Source of the DNA: Janthinobacterium rivuli
Lineage (GTDB): Bacteria > Pseudomonadota > Gammaproteobacteria > Burkholderiales > Burkholderiaceae_D
NCBI RefSeq assembly: GCF_009208735.1
Contig: NZ_WFLJ01000012.1
Coordinates: 124,001-188,000, forward strand
DNA length: 64,000 bases
Reading direction: 5' to 3'
Under the pieces are notes generated by a model. That model saw nothing but the letters and a program-made list of their open reading frames with translations, made no database searches and had not been told where the DNA came from. Made by a program: the position numbers and the translations under genes. Shown here one piece after another: positions 25,254-34,222 of the stretch; position 1 is the first letter of the stretch, and each line of letters starts with the position of its first letter.

Positions 25254-28200
25254 CTAATTGAAAGTGACTTCCTTGCGGTTATCGCGCGGCACGCGGTCGA
25301 TCATCTTGTTGTATGGATCAACACCCACTTCGAACGGTTTTTCCTTCACCGTGATGGTGATGACCGGGTCGCTACCCGACACCACGCGCTTGTCCGTGAA
25401 CAGGACTTTTTCATCCTTTTCCTTGGCGCCAGGCGCGCGCGCGAAGATGGCGATTTCCACCGGTTCGTCATAGGCGCGCGGGCTTTCCTTGCCCTTGCCG
25501 TCGGATTCCAGCTTGGCCAGATGCAGCTGCAGGGTGACATCCCACTGGCCATCCGGGCGCTTGACGGCTGTCGCTTGCGTGACGCGGTTGTCGTAAAACA
25601 CGATCTTCTCGAACAGGTCCGTGATCAGCGCCTGCTTGTCCTGCGGCGCCTCGGCGCGGATGTAGGCCAGCAATTCCGATGCCGTGGTGAACGGCGCCTG
25701 CTGGTAGCCCTTGTCCTGCAGATAGCGTTTCAGGGCGCGGTTCAGCGCCTCTTCGCCAAGCTCGTCGCGCAGGCGGTAGAACACCAGGCTGCCCTTGTTG
25801 TAGTGGATGTATTGCTGTCCCTCCACGCGCGCCAGCGGCAATTCCTCGATGGCTTCGCCGCCGCGTCCGCTCAGGTAGCGATCCAGTTCATAGCGCAGGA
25901 AGCGGCGCATCTTGTTGCGGCCGTATTCCTTTTCCATCACCATCAGGGCCGAGTATTGCGCCAGCGATTCCATCAGCATGCTGGCGCCCTGGACATTGGC
26001 CCCGATCACCTGGTGGCCCCACCACTGGTGCGCCATTTCATGCGCCGTGACGTAGAACACATAGTCGATATCGTCCTTGTCGCGCAGATCGGCGATGAAG
26101 CCGATGCCTTCCGAATACGGGATCGTGTTGGCAAATGACTGCGCGAAGGTCTGGTAGCCGGGGAACTCCAGAATACGCACCTGCTTGTGCTGGTAGGGCG
26201 TGAACGCGGTGCTGTAATAGTCGAGCGACTTTTGCACGGAGGTAATCATGCGATCCGTGTTGTAGCCGTGTTTCTTGTCGAAATAAATCTCGATCGGCAC
26301 GCCGTGCCAGTCGCCCTTGTTGACGTCCCAGCGGGCCGACAGGTAGGCGAAGAACGGCAGCATCGGCTGGTCCATCTTGTAGCGGTAATAGCGGCGGCCA
26401 TCCTTTTCCCAGCTTGCCTGCAGATAGCCGGGCGCCAGGGCGATCTGCTCGCCGCTGGTGGACACCGTCGTGTCGAAATGGATCCAGTCGGCATCGCCGC
26501 CCAGCACCGTGTTGCCATACGCGGACGTGTCTTCCCGCTTGGCCATGCGCTGCGGCTCGCCCAGGCCCCGCTTGCGGCGCTCATTGCGGTCCGTCAACTC
26601 CATTTCCTTCGCATAGCCGAAGTGCGGGAAAAACGCCTGGTTGTTGAAGAAGCTGCCGTTCAGGTTGACCTGGTCCGGCGCGCCGCTGTTGGTGAAACCC
26701 TGGTGCGTGACGGCCACCGTGAAGTCCAGTGGCAGGATGGCGCCCGGCGCCAGGGGCTGGGCCAGCTTGAGGATGCTGAAGCCGAGTTCCTTGTCATCGA
26801 GTTCGACCTTGTGCGCAGGCAAGTTCAACCACGTCGTCTTGAGGTCCGGATCGAGCTGGATGCGCAGGGTGTCGAGCGGCTGCGCCGTCTTGTTTCGCAG
26901 CACATAGTGGCCCTTGATCAAGACCTTGCGTTGCGCGGGATAGATATCCACGTCGGCCTGGACGTCCGTGATCTTCGGCTGCGGCAAGTCCTTGTATTGC
27001 TTGTACATTTTTTCGTAGCGCGCCTGCTTGTCCATGCTGACGTTCGCTGTCTCGTATTTGTTCAGCACGTTCGTGTTGTAGAAGATCCAGCCGCCCGTGC
27101 CCGCCCAGCACAGCAGGGCCGCCGCCAGCGCGGCCCCGGCACGGCCGTGCAGGCGCTGGCGGGCCAGGCGCACGCGCGCACGCCAGCCGGTCGACAAGCC
27201 GCGCACCCAGAATGCCCGCGCCAGCATGACGAGCGCCACTGTGAACAGGCTCCAGTACAGCGCAAACCAGGACCAGCCCGTGAGGAAGTGGCCATAGCCA
27301 TTCATGTCCGAATACTTGATGGCTGGCGTGGCGGCGAAGTTGTACAGATTGTGTTCGAAGTGCAACATGCCCAGCACGGCTTGCGCCACCATCAGCAGGA
27401 TCACCAGCAGATAGCCGATGAACTTGTTATTCGACAGCACTTGCAAGGTGAGCGCGCATAAGCCCATCAGCACGAAGAAGAGGGCGCCCAGCAGGGTGCC
27501 TTTCAGATACAACCCCAGTTCCACGGGCGCGCCACCCTTGACGAGCTGGAAGCCGATGGCCGTGAGGACGCCCGCCAGCAGGTAGCCGGCGATGACGCCG
27601 ATCAGGGCCGTGCACTTGGCCAGCAGGGGCACCCAATCGGGCACGGGCATGGCGTCGCCGACGTCGGCGATCCGCGCTTGCCGCTCCTTGAAGATCAGTT
27701 CGCCCGCATAGAAGGTAACGATGATGATCAGGAGGAAGCTGAAGCTGTTGTTGATCGTTTGCAGCATCAAATGCGTCATCGGATACACGGCCGTGCCAAA
27801 CATGTTCTTGCCGACACTGGCGCCTGCGATCAGGTTGATCATGCCGAACAGCAGCATGACGAGGAAGGGCAGGCTCTTGAAGACCCCGGCGGCGTCGAAG
27901 CGCAGGATGTGCCACCACTGGCGCCAGGCTGTCGCGGCCGTAAAGGCGGGCACCCTGCGCGGCAGGTGCAGTGGTGCCGCCATGGCCGGCGCGGCGGCCT
28001 CGGCCTTGTGCTTGCCGAACAGGCGTTTTCCCGTGCCCGTGCGCTGCGGCTTGAACAGGACCACGGTGGCGGCGAACAGCACGATCGTGATGCCCAGCCA
28101 CAGCAGGCGGTTGGCCAGCAGGAAGCCGGACAGGGGCGGCAGGCCCGCATTCGATTCGGCGGCCGTGAAGTAGCGCGTCATGCGGCCAAAAGCGCGCACG

Positions 28201-28835
28201 CCGAACGGGTCGAGGAGGACGGCGATCCATTCGTTGTTGATGTCGCGCGTAAACACTCCGGCCATGGCCCACAGGACGAAAAAGCCCAGCACGCCAACGT
28301 ACACGAGCAGCATCGAGCGCGTGGTGGCGGCCAGCAGCATCAGCAGGGCGCCGATGAAGAGCAAATTCGGGATGACGATGACGGCAAAGCTCCACGCATA
28401 CGCCTGCAGCGAGAACGGGCCCACGCGCTGCGCGTCGACCCAGGGCATGAGGGGGCCGAGCATGGTGGCCAGGCCGATGGCGACAAAGATCACCAGGCAG
28501 GCGACAAAGCCGGCGGCGAAGCGCCCGAACAGGTAATCCCACTTGCGCATGGGCGTGGCGAACAGCATGTCGGCCATGCCCACTTCGCTGTCGCGCAGCA
28601 CGGCGCCGGCGATGAAGACGGTGACGAGAAACATCGCCAGCAGGCTGAAGATGCCCAGCATCTGCGCCACCACGGTGGGCGCGTTGCGGTTGATGTTGCC
28701 GATGGCGCCACCGATCTGCACGGAGTCGCTGGTGGTGGCGCCAAAGGCCATCAGGGCCATGATGACGGCAAATACCCACAGCAGCGGCTGTTTCAGCTGA
28801 TAGCCGAGATCAAACTTGAAAAATTCCTTCCACAT
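25254..28835 (-). CDS. ABC-2 permease fused to an M1-family zinc aminopeptidase
   Basis: The 1193-residue fusion has two parts. Roughly residues 1-600 hold two blocks of membrane helices of ABC-2 type (first LLWVFAVIMALMAFG, second after about residue 325, last near 585). Residues 640-1193 form an M1 aminopeptidase domain with gluzincin motif HEMAHQWWGH (His932, Glu933, His936) and the downstream Glu in MESLAQYS as third zinc ligand. The peptidase part follows the last helix block. AAGGGG precedes the ATG. The matching ATPase gene ends 9 bp upstream, so both form one operon. This architecture is a known but uncharacterised family; export coupled to peptide processing is inferred. Confidence 0.88.
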   Translation of the reverse strand: MWKEFFKFDLGYQLKQPLLWVFAVIMALMAFGATTSDSVQIGGAIGNINRNAPTVVAQMLGIFSLLAMFLVTVFIAGAVLRDSEVGMADMLFATPMRKWDYLFGRFAAGFVACLVIFVAIGLATMLGPLMPWVDAQRVGPFSLQAYAWSFAVIVIPNLLFIGALLMLLAATTRSMLLVYVGVLGFFVLWAMAGVFTRDINNEWIAVLLDPFGVRAFGRMTRYFTAAESNAGLPPLSGFLLANRLLWLGITIVLFAATVVLFKPQRTGTGKRLFGKHKAEAAAPAMAAPLHLPRRVPAFTAATAWRQWWHILRFDAAGVFKSLPFLVMLLFGMINLIAGASVGKNMFGTAVYPMTHLMLQTINNSFSFLLIIIVTFYAGELIFKERQARIADVGDAMPVPDWVPLLAKCTALIGVIAGYLLAGVLTAIGFQLVKGGAPVELGLYLKGTLLGALFFVLMGLCALTLQVLSNNKFIGYLLVILLMVAQAVLGMLHFEHNLYNFAATPAIKYSDMNGYGHFLTGWSWFALYWSLFTVALVMLARAFWVRGLSTGWRARVRLARQRLHGRAGAALAAALLCWAGTGGWIFYNTNVLNKYETANVSMDKQARYEKMYKQYKDLPQPKITDVQADVDIYPAQRKVLIKGHYVLRNKTAQPLDTLRIQLDPDLKTTWLNLPAHKVELDDKELGFSILKLAQPLAPGAILPLDFTVAVTHQGFTNSGAPDQVNLNGSFFNNQAFFPHFGYAKEMELTDRNERRKRGLGEPQRMAKREDTSAYGNTVLGGDADWIHFDTTVSTSGEQIALAPGYLQASWEKDGRRYYRYKMDQPMLPFFAYLSARWDVNKGDWHGVPIEIYFDKKHGYNTDRMITSVQKSLDYYSTAFTPYQHKQVRILEFPGYQTFAQSFANTIPYSEGIGFIADLRDKDDIDYVFYVTAHEMAHQWWGHQVIGANVQGASMLMESLAQYSALMVMEKEYGRNKMRRFLRYELDRYLSGRGGEAIEELPLARVEGQQYIHYNKGSLVFYRLRDELGEEALNRALKRYLQDKGYQQAPFTTASELLAYIRAEAPQDKQALITDLFEKIVFYDNRVTQATAVKRPDGQWDVTLQLHLAKLESDGKGKESPRAYDEPVEIAIFARAPGAKEKDEKVLFTDKRVVSGSDPVITITVKEKPFEVGVDPYNKMIDRVPRDNRKEVTFN

Positions 28836-28844
28836 GGCGGCCCC

Positions 28845-29759
28845 TTACGCTGCTTCTGCGGCCGGCGCGGCGGAAGCGGCGATGCCGCCGCGGGCAGCGT
28901 TGCGCACATGCAAGAAGTATACGTCTTCCAGGTCCGGGGCGATCTGCACGAAGCCGCTGTCGGGCTGGCTGTCGGCAAACACATTGATTTGCGGCTTGCC
29001 GCCCACCAGGCGCGTCGACAGCACGTTCAAGGTTTGCTGGTACTGCGCCAGCTCGTCCATGCTGACGCTGCGGCGCCACACCTTGCCCTGCAAGGTGTCG
29101 ATGGCGGCCTGCGGCTCTCCCTGCACCAGCACCTGGCCCTTGACGATCATGGCCATGCGCGGACACAGGTCCGTCACGTCGTCGACGATGTGCGTCGACA
29201 GGATCACCACCACCTGCTCGCCGATCTTGGCCAGCAGGTTCAGGAAGCGGTTGCGCTCGTCCGGGTCCAGGCCCGCCGTCGGTTCATCGACGATCACCAG
29301 ACGCGGCGCCCCCAGCAGGGCCTGGGCGATGCCGAAGCGCTGGCGCATGCCGCCCGAATACGTGCCCAGGTTGCGCTTGCGTGCTTCCCACAGATTGGTT
29401 TGCTGCAGCAAGGCTTCCACGGCTTCCTTGCGCGGACCCTTTTCCGTCAAGCCTTTCAGCACGGCAAAGTGATTGAGCAGGGTTTCCGCGCTCACTTTCG
29501 GGTACACGCCGAAATCCTGCGGCAGATAACCGAGCTGGCGGCGCAGGCCGGCCTTGTCCTTGAGGACATCGACGCCATCGAAATGGATGCTGCCGCTATC
29601 GGGATCTTGCAAGGTGGCAATGGTGCGCATCAGCGAGGACTTGCCCGCGCCATTTGGTCCCAGCAAGCCGAACATTCCATTGGGAATGTCCAGGCTGACA
29701 TGGTTGATGGCCTTGACGCCATTGGCATACGTTTTGTTCAGCTGTTTGATCGATAGCAT
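28845..29759 (-). CDS. ABC transporter ATP-binding protein, partner of the permease-peptidase fusion
   Basis: The 304-residue nucleotide-binding subunit has Walker A LLGPNGAGKSSL, Q-loop LPQDFGVYP, signature YSGGMRQRFGIA, Walker B RLVIVDEPTAGLD and the switch histidine in LSTHIVDD. The C-terminal 80 residues form the extension common in CcmA-type export ATPases and end in an Ala-rich tail. The start MLSIKQLNKTY at 29759 was chosen over an upstream-open frame because the family begins there and GGAG lies upstream. It is first in the operon with the fusion gene. Confidence 0.9.
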   Translation of the reverse strand: MLSIKQLNKTYANGVKAINHVSLDIPNGMFGLLGPNGAGKSSLMRTIATLQDPDSGSIHFDGVDVLKDKAGLRRQLGYLPQDFGVYPKVSAETLLNHFAVLKGLTEKGPRKEAVEALLQQTNLWEARKRNLGTYSGGMRQRFGIAQALLGAPRLVIVDEPTAGLDPDERNRFLNLLAKIGEQVVVILSTHIVDDVTDLCPRMAMIVKGQVLVQGEPQAAIDTLQGKVWRRSVSMDELAQYQQTLNVLSTRLVGGKPQINVFADSQPDSGFVQIAPDLEDVYFLHVRNAARGGIAASAAPAAEAA

Positions 29760-30018
29760 GTGCAGCACTCTCCAGAGCTTGGGTATGAAAGCCGGCAGAT
29801 GCATGTCTGCCGGTCTGTGGAAGGGGATCACCCTTGTTTTTATCAACCGCGATGGCGGATGTTACTTAAAAACAATAATATATAGCCAATTGGGAGAAAG
29901 TTAATGTTTTTGCGACCAAGGGTGGAAATGCCGGGATGAAATGCCGGAGGGAAGGATGAGTGACGTGGTGCTACACTCGCCGGTTTCAATGACGCTGCGG
30001 TGCGGAAAAGGTGAGGAT

Positions 30019-30528
30019 ATGTCTGCAATGCCAGAAAACATGACTTTGCGCGCCATTGCCGCGGGCGAAGAGGGGGCGCTGGCGCGGCTGTTTCAACTCT
30101 ACTGTTATGACAATGCCGCCTGGAGCGGCGAAGACGTGCTGGCCGACGGCCGCTACGACGTGTGCGATGCCGGGCTGGCCGAGTATGTGCATGCGCCGGG
30201 CCACACGGCGCACTGGATCGAGGTCGACGGCGCCCTGGCGGGCTTTTATATCACCGAGCCGGGCATGGCGGGGGAACTGGCGGTGCGGGAGTTCAGCGAC
30301 TTTTTTATTCTGAAGAAATACCGGCGCCGAGGCGTGGCGCTGGAAGTGGTGCGCCGGGTGCTGCTGGACAGTGCGCAGACGTGGCTGGTGGCGACGTTTC
30401 GCGCCGATGCGCATGCCTGCGCCTTCTGGCGGCAGGCGTTTGCGCGCCTGCCGTTTGCCCGGGTCGAGCCGTGGGACGATCCGGCCTTGCCGCAGTTCCA
30501 ACTGACCTTGCTGAAACCGGCGGCCTGA
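30019..30528 (+). CDS. GNAT-family N-acetyltransferase
   Basis: The product is about 169 residues with the acetyl-CoA-binding motif FFILKKYRRRGVALEVVRRVL (R/Q-x-x-G-x-A at about 110-118) and the usual beta4-alpha3 order, ending DPALPQFQLTLL. The substrate is unknown. The start could also be ATG 30028 or 30040: GTGAGGA lies only two bases before 30019 but about 11 before 30028. The gene is convergent with the outer-membrane gene, leaving 4 bp between the stops. Confidence 0.75.
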   Translation: MSAMPENMTLRAIAAGEEGALARLFQLYCYDNAAWSGEDVLADGRYDVCDAGLAEYVHAPGHTAHWIEVDGALAGFYITEPGMAGELAVREFSDFFILKKYRRRGVALEVVRRVLLDSAQTWLVATFRADAHACAFWRQAFARLPFARVEPWDDPALPQFQLTLLKPAA

Positions 30529-30532
30529 GCGT

Positions 30533-31381
30533 TTAGAAGCGCACCTTCACATACGCCGACGGCCCCGTCAGGCGGATGTTCAGGTCGGCATCGCGTTCGC
30601 TGTCGCGGTGCAGCTTGATTTTCGAGATGCCGTAATCGGCCACGAAGCCGATGTTCTTGAACGGAAACCATTCCACGCCGATATTGCCGCCGTAGATGTG
30701 GCCGTTGATGCGTCCGCCATTTTTCTTGATGCCCGACGCTTCCGCATACATGCGCAAGTCGGGCGTGAAGGCATGGCGCCAGCCCACTTCCAGCAGCGGT
30801 GCGAATGCGTGTTCGCCGATGGAATCGCGCGCCGTGGCCGTCTCGCCATTGACGATGCCGGTGGCCGTGCCGTTCAGGCCGGCGTGGTAGTAGGCGGCGC
30901 CCAGGCCGATGCCGAAGGTGTCGTTGCCGCTGCCCAGCCACCATTTATAGGCCAGCTTGGCCAGGTCCAGTTTTAAATCGGCATTCGCCGTGGCCGTGCC
31001 GGTGACGGGCTGGCCATTGATGATGGTCTCGCCCGTCAAGCTTGGCGTGTAGGATTTGTCGTAGCGGTAGTAGTCGAATGCCAGGCCATGGCGGTCGCCG
31101 ATCAGCAAGTCCGCCTTGATGCGCGGGATGGTCGTGTGGCTTGGCTTCGATTCGGGCGCGTCGATGCGGCCAAACTGGGTATCGGCGCCGATATTGATGC
31201 GCGGGTCGGCGGAAAACGCGCCCACAGAAATGCTGACACGGTCCAGCGTGGGCGATGGCTCGGCCCGCGCCGTGGCGGCCGCCGTGGCAATGCCCAGCAC
31301 GCCCAGCATCATGGCGCCGCGCAAGGCGAGGTGGTGCGGGCGTGGTGGGGACAGGCGGGTGGACACGGACATGGCAGACAT
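30533..31381 (-). CDS. Outer-membrane beta-barrel protein, unknown role
   Basis: The 282-residue product has a signal peptide (about 1-41, ATARA-E) and a mature part made of alternating beta segments. It has aromatic girdle residues (LAFDYYRYDKSY, KLAYKWWLG, GAAYYHAGL, GVEWFPFKNIGFVADYGISKI) and ends with the outer-membrane C-terminal Phe (SAYVKVRF). It looks like an eight-to-ten-stranded barrel; no ligand site is recognisable. GAGGAG 7 bp before the ATG at 31381 decides the start; an in-frame opening extends much further up without support. Upstream is the divergent acetyltransferase/phosphoesterase operon. Confidence 0.78.
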   Translation of the reverse strand: MSAMSVSTRLSPPRPHHLALRGAMMLGVLGIATAAATARAEPSPTLDRVSISVGAFSADPRINIGADTQFGRIDAPESKPSHTTIPRIKADLLIGDRHGLAFDYYRYDKSYTPSLTGETIINGQPVTGTATANADLKLDLAKLAYKWWLGSGNDTFGIGLGAAYYHAGLNGTATGIVNGETATARDSIGEHAFAPLLEVGWRHAFTPDLRMYAEASGIKKNGGRINGHIYGGNIGVEWFPFKNIGFVADYGISKIKLHRDSERDADLNIRLTGPSAYVKVRF

Positions 31382-31570
31382 GGGGCTACTCCTCAAGATA
31401 AAGTGAAAACTGTCGCGACGCATGGGGGGCCACGCCGGGCAACAGTGCAATGAGGAAATGGTAGCAACTGTGACATTTAGATTACGTAGCCGCACGGCGC
31501 AAATGGCCGTCGGAATTGTCCTACCGCCGGTAAACCAACTGTAACGAATGGTAATGAAGGGATGTAAACG

Positions 31571-32143
31571 ATGCAGCAGATAATGGAACTGGTGACGCCG
31601 CGACTGGTGCTGCGCCAATGGCGCGACAGCGACCTGGCGCCATTCGCGGCTTTGAATGCCGATCCCCGCGTGATGGCCTGTTTCCCGGCGCCCCTGGCGC
31701 GCGACGCCAGCGACGCCATGGCGCGGCGTTGCAGCGGCCTGATCGCCGAGCGGGGCTGGGGTTTTTGGGCCGTAGCCTTGCGGGAAAACGATGCCTGCAT
31801 CGGCATGACGGGCTTGCATATTCCCGCTGTGGAACTGCCATGTTCGCCGTGCGTGGAAATCGGCTGGCGCCTGGCGTTCGATTACTGGGGACAAGGTTAT
31901 GCGCACGAAGCGGCGCAGGCCGCCCTGCAGGCAGGTTACGAGCGCGTGCAGCTGCCGGAAATCGTCGCGTTCACCGCCTTGTCCAACCTGCGTTCGAGCA
32001 CCCTGATGGCGCGCCTGGGCATGCATCGCGAGCCAGCCACGTTCGAGCATCCGGCCCTGCCGCCGGGGCATCATTTGCGCACGCATTGCCTGTATCGCTT
32101 GACGCGCGCAGAATGGTGCGCACGGGAGGGAATCACACCATGA
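31571..32143 (+). CDS. RimJ/RimL-type GNAT acetyltransferase
   Basis: The 190-residue protein begins like RimJ/RimL enzymes (LVTPRLVLRQWRDSDLAPFAALNADPRV is the family's first helix-strand region). It carries the acetyl-CoA motif YWGQGYAHEAAQAAL and the conserved SNLRSSTLMARLGM, where Asn and Ser contact the cofactor. These enzymes acetylate N-termini or small molecules. Its stop overlaps the next start by ATGA, so it is translated together with the metallophosphoesterase. Confidence 0.85.
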   Translation: MQQIMELVTPRLVLRQWRDSDLAPFAALNADPRVMACFPAPLARDASDAMARRCSGLIAERGWGFWAVALRENDACIGMTGLHIPAVELPCSPCVEIGWRLAFDYWGQGYAHEAAQAALQAGYERVQLPEIVAFTALSNLRSSTLMARLGMHREPATFEHPALPPGHHLRTHCLYRLTRAEWCAREGITP

Positions 32144-32886
32144 GAATCGCCGCCATTTCCGATATCCACGGCAACCTGGACGCGCTCGAGGCCGTGCTGG
32201 CCGACATCGCCCGGCGCGGCGTCGACGTCACCGTCAACCTGGGCGATATCGTCTCGGGCCATCTGCAGCCGCGCGCCACGGCGGCGCGCCTGATGGCGCT
32301 CGACTTGCCCACCATCCGCGGCAACCATGAGCGCCAGCTGTTCGGCGACCCGGTCCGCATGGGCGTGTCCGATGCTTTTGCGCGCGCGCACCTGCTGCCG
32401 GAACAACTGGACTGGATCGCGGCTCTGCCCGCCACCTTGCGCCTGCGGCATGACGTGCTGCTCGTGCATGGCACGCCGCAAAGTGACCTCGTATATTTTC
32501 TCGACAGCGTCACGCCGCAAGGCAGCCGCGCCGCCACGCCGCAGGAGGTGGCCGAACGGGCCGGCGAGGCCGACGCGGCCTTGATCCTGTGCGGCCACAC
32601 GCACATGCCGCGCCAGGTGCGCCTGGCCGATGGGCGGCTGATCGTCAATCCGGGCAGCGTGGGCTTGCAAGCCTACGACGACGACCACGGATATCCGCAC
32701 GTGATGGAAAACGGAATGCCGCATGCACGCTATGCGATCGCCGAACAGGGCCTGGACGGCGCCTGGACGGCGCAGTTGCATGCCGTGGAATATGACTGGG
32801 ACAAGGCGGCCCGGCTGGCGCTGGCCAACGGCCGGCCCGACTGGGTCGTGCCGCTGCGCACGGGCCGGGTCGGCGTGCTTACCTGA
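32140..32886 (+). CDS. Calcineurin-like metallophosphoesterase
   Basis: The 248-residue phosphoesterase has all five metal-binding motifs of the superfamily: SDIHGN (7-12), NLGDIVSG, RGNHERQ, LLVHGTP and CGHTHMP, followed by VNPGSVGLQ. It belongs to the YfcE/MJ0936-like group of small cytoplasmic phosphodiesterases with broad substrate choice. It starts inside the stop of the acetyltransferase gene, and its last 8 nt overlap the convergent dctD. The substrate is unknown. Confidence 0.86.
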   Translation: MRIAAISDIHGNLDALEAVLADIARRGVDVTVNLGDIVSGHLQPRATAARLMALDLPTIRGNHERQLFGDPVRMGVSDAFARAHLLPEQLDWIAALPATLRLRHDVLLVHGTPQSDLVYFLDSVTPQGSRAATPQEVAERAGEADAALILCGHTHMPRQVRLADGRLIVNPGSVGLQAYDDDHGYPHVMENGMPHARYAIAEQGLDGAWTAQLHAVEYDWDKAARLALANGRPDWVVPLRTGRVGVLT

Positions 32887-34222
32887 ACTCTTCGGCCACC
32901 AGATTGTACTTCTGCATCTTGTGATACAGGGTCTGTTTCGGCAAACCAAGCACGGCGCTCACTTCGCTGACGTTGCCCGCATATGCGCGCAGTTCCTGTT
33001 CGATCAGCGCGCGTTCGAAGCCGTTGACTTGTTCCGCCAGCGACAACGGGCTGGCCTGGCCGCCCGCCAGCAGGCTCGAGGCGCCGCCGGCGATGCCCAG
33101 CACGAAGCGGTCGGCGATATTGCGCAGCTCGCGCACGTTGCCCGGCCAGGAGTGGGCCATCAGGTTGCGCATCTGCGCGCTGGAAACCACGGGCGCGGCG
33201 CGGTTGTAGCGGGCGGCGGCGGCCAGCACGAAGTGTTCGAACAGGATGGGAATGTCCTCGCGCCGTTCGCGCAGCGGCGGCAGATGCAGCACGATCAAAT
33301 TCAAACGGTAGTACAGGTCGCTGCGGAATTTCTGTTGCTGCGATAACTCTTCCAGGTCCAGCTTGGCCGCCGCGATGACGCGCACGTCGACGGGCGTGGG
33401 CACGTTCGAGCCCAGGCGCTCGATATAGCGTTCCTGCAGCACGCGCAGCAATTTGACTTGCAGGGACAGGGGCAGGCTTTCGATTTCGTCGAGGAAAAAC
33501 GTGCCTTGATCCGCGTGCTCGATCTTGCCCACCTGCCGCTTGGCCGCGCCCGTGAATGCGCCCGGTTCGTGGCCGAAGACTTCGCTTTCAAATATGCTTT
33601 CGGGAATCGCGCCGCAGTTGACGGCGACAAAGTTGTGCTTGCGGCGGTGGCTGAAGTCATGCAGGCAGCGGGCCACCATTTCCTTGCCCGTGCCCGTGTC
33701 GCCATAAATCAGCACGTCCGCCGGTTCGTCGGCAACGTCGAGTATCAGACGCCGTATGTCGCGCATCGCCACGGAATTGCCCAGCAGGCGCGATTCGATG
33801 CCGCCGCCGTCCTCGAGCTGGCGGCGCAGGCTGTGCACTTCCAGCGTGAGCCGCCGCGTTTCCAGCGCGCGCAGGATGACGTCGACCAGTTGCTCGGATG
33901 AGTATGGTTTTTCGATGAAATCGTAGGCGCCCGTGCGCATGGCGTGCACGGCCATGGTGATGTCGCCATGGCCCGTGACGAGGATCACGGGCAGGTTGCC
34001 ATCGAGCGTCTTGACCGCCTGCAGCAATTCCAGGCCGCTCATGCCGGGCAGGCGCACGTCGCTCACGACGATGCCGGGAAAATCCGGCGTCAGCAGTTTA
34101 TAGGCCAGCTCGGCCGAGTGGAAGGCCAGCACGTCCAGGCCGGCCAGCTGCAGTGCCTGCTCGCTGCCTTCGCGTACGGTGGGGTCGTCCTCGACCAGCA
34201 AGACCTTCAAGCCGTCAAACAT
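32879..34222 (-). CDS. dctD: C4-dicarboxylate response regulator DctD (sigma-54 activator)
   Basis: The 447-residue NtrC-type regulator has a receiver domain with phospho-acceptor Asp55 (VVSDVRLPG) and Lys in IEKPYS. An AAA+ domain follows with Walker [10 protein letters not shown], the sigma-54 loop GAFTGA and Walker [13 protein letters not shown], then a Fis-type helix-turn-helix ([22 protein letters not shown]). Paired with dctB and close to dctA, it should activate the transporter gene from a -24/-12 promoter when C4 acids are present. ATG at 34222 overlaps the dctB stop by 8 nt, so the two are coupled. Confidence 0.92.
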   Translation of the reverse strand: MFDGLKVLLVEDDPTVREGSEQALQLAGLDVLAFHSAELAYKLLTPDFPGIVVSDVRLPGMSGLELLQAVKTLDGNLPVILVTGHGDITMAVHAMRTGAYDFIEKPYSSEQLVDVILRALETRRLTLEVHSLRRQLEDGGGIESRLLGNSVAMRDIRRLILDVADEPADVLIYGDTGTGKEMVARCLHDFSHRRKHNFVAVNCGAIPESIFESEVFGHEPGAFTGAAKRQVGKIEHADQGTFFLDEIESLPLSLQVKLLRVLQERYIERLGSNVPTPVDVRVIAAAKLDLEELSQQQKFRSDLYYRLNLIVLHLPPLRERREDIPILFEHFVLAAAARYNRAAPVVSSAQMRNLMAHSWPGNVRELRNIADRFVLGIAGGASSLLAGGQASPLSLAEQVNGFERALIEQELRAYAGNVSEVSAVLGLPKQTLYHKMQKYNLVAEEFR

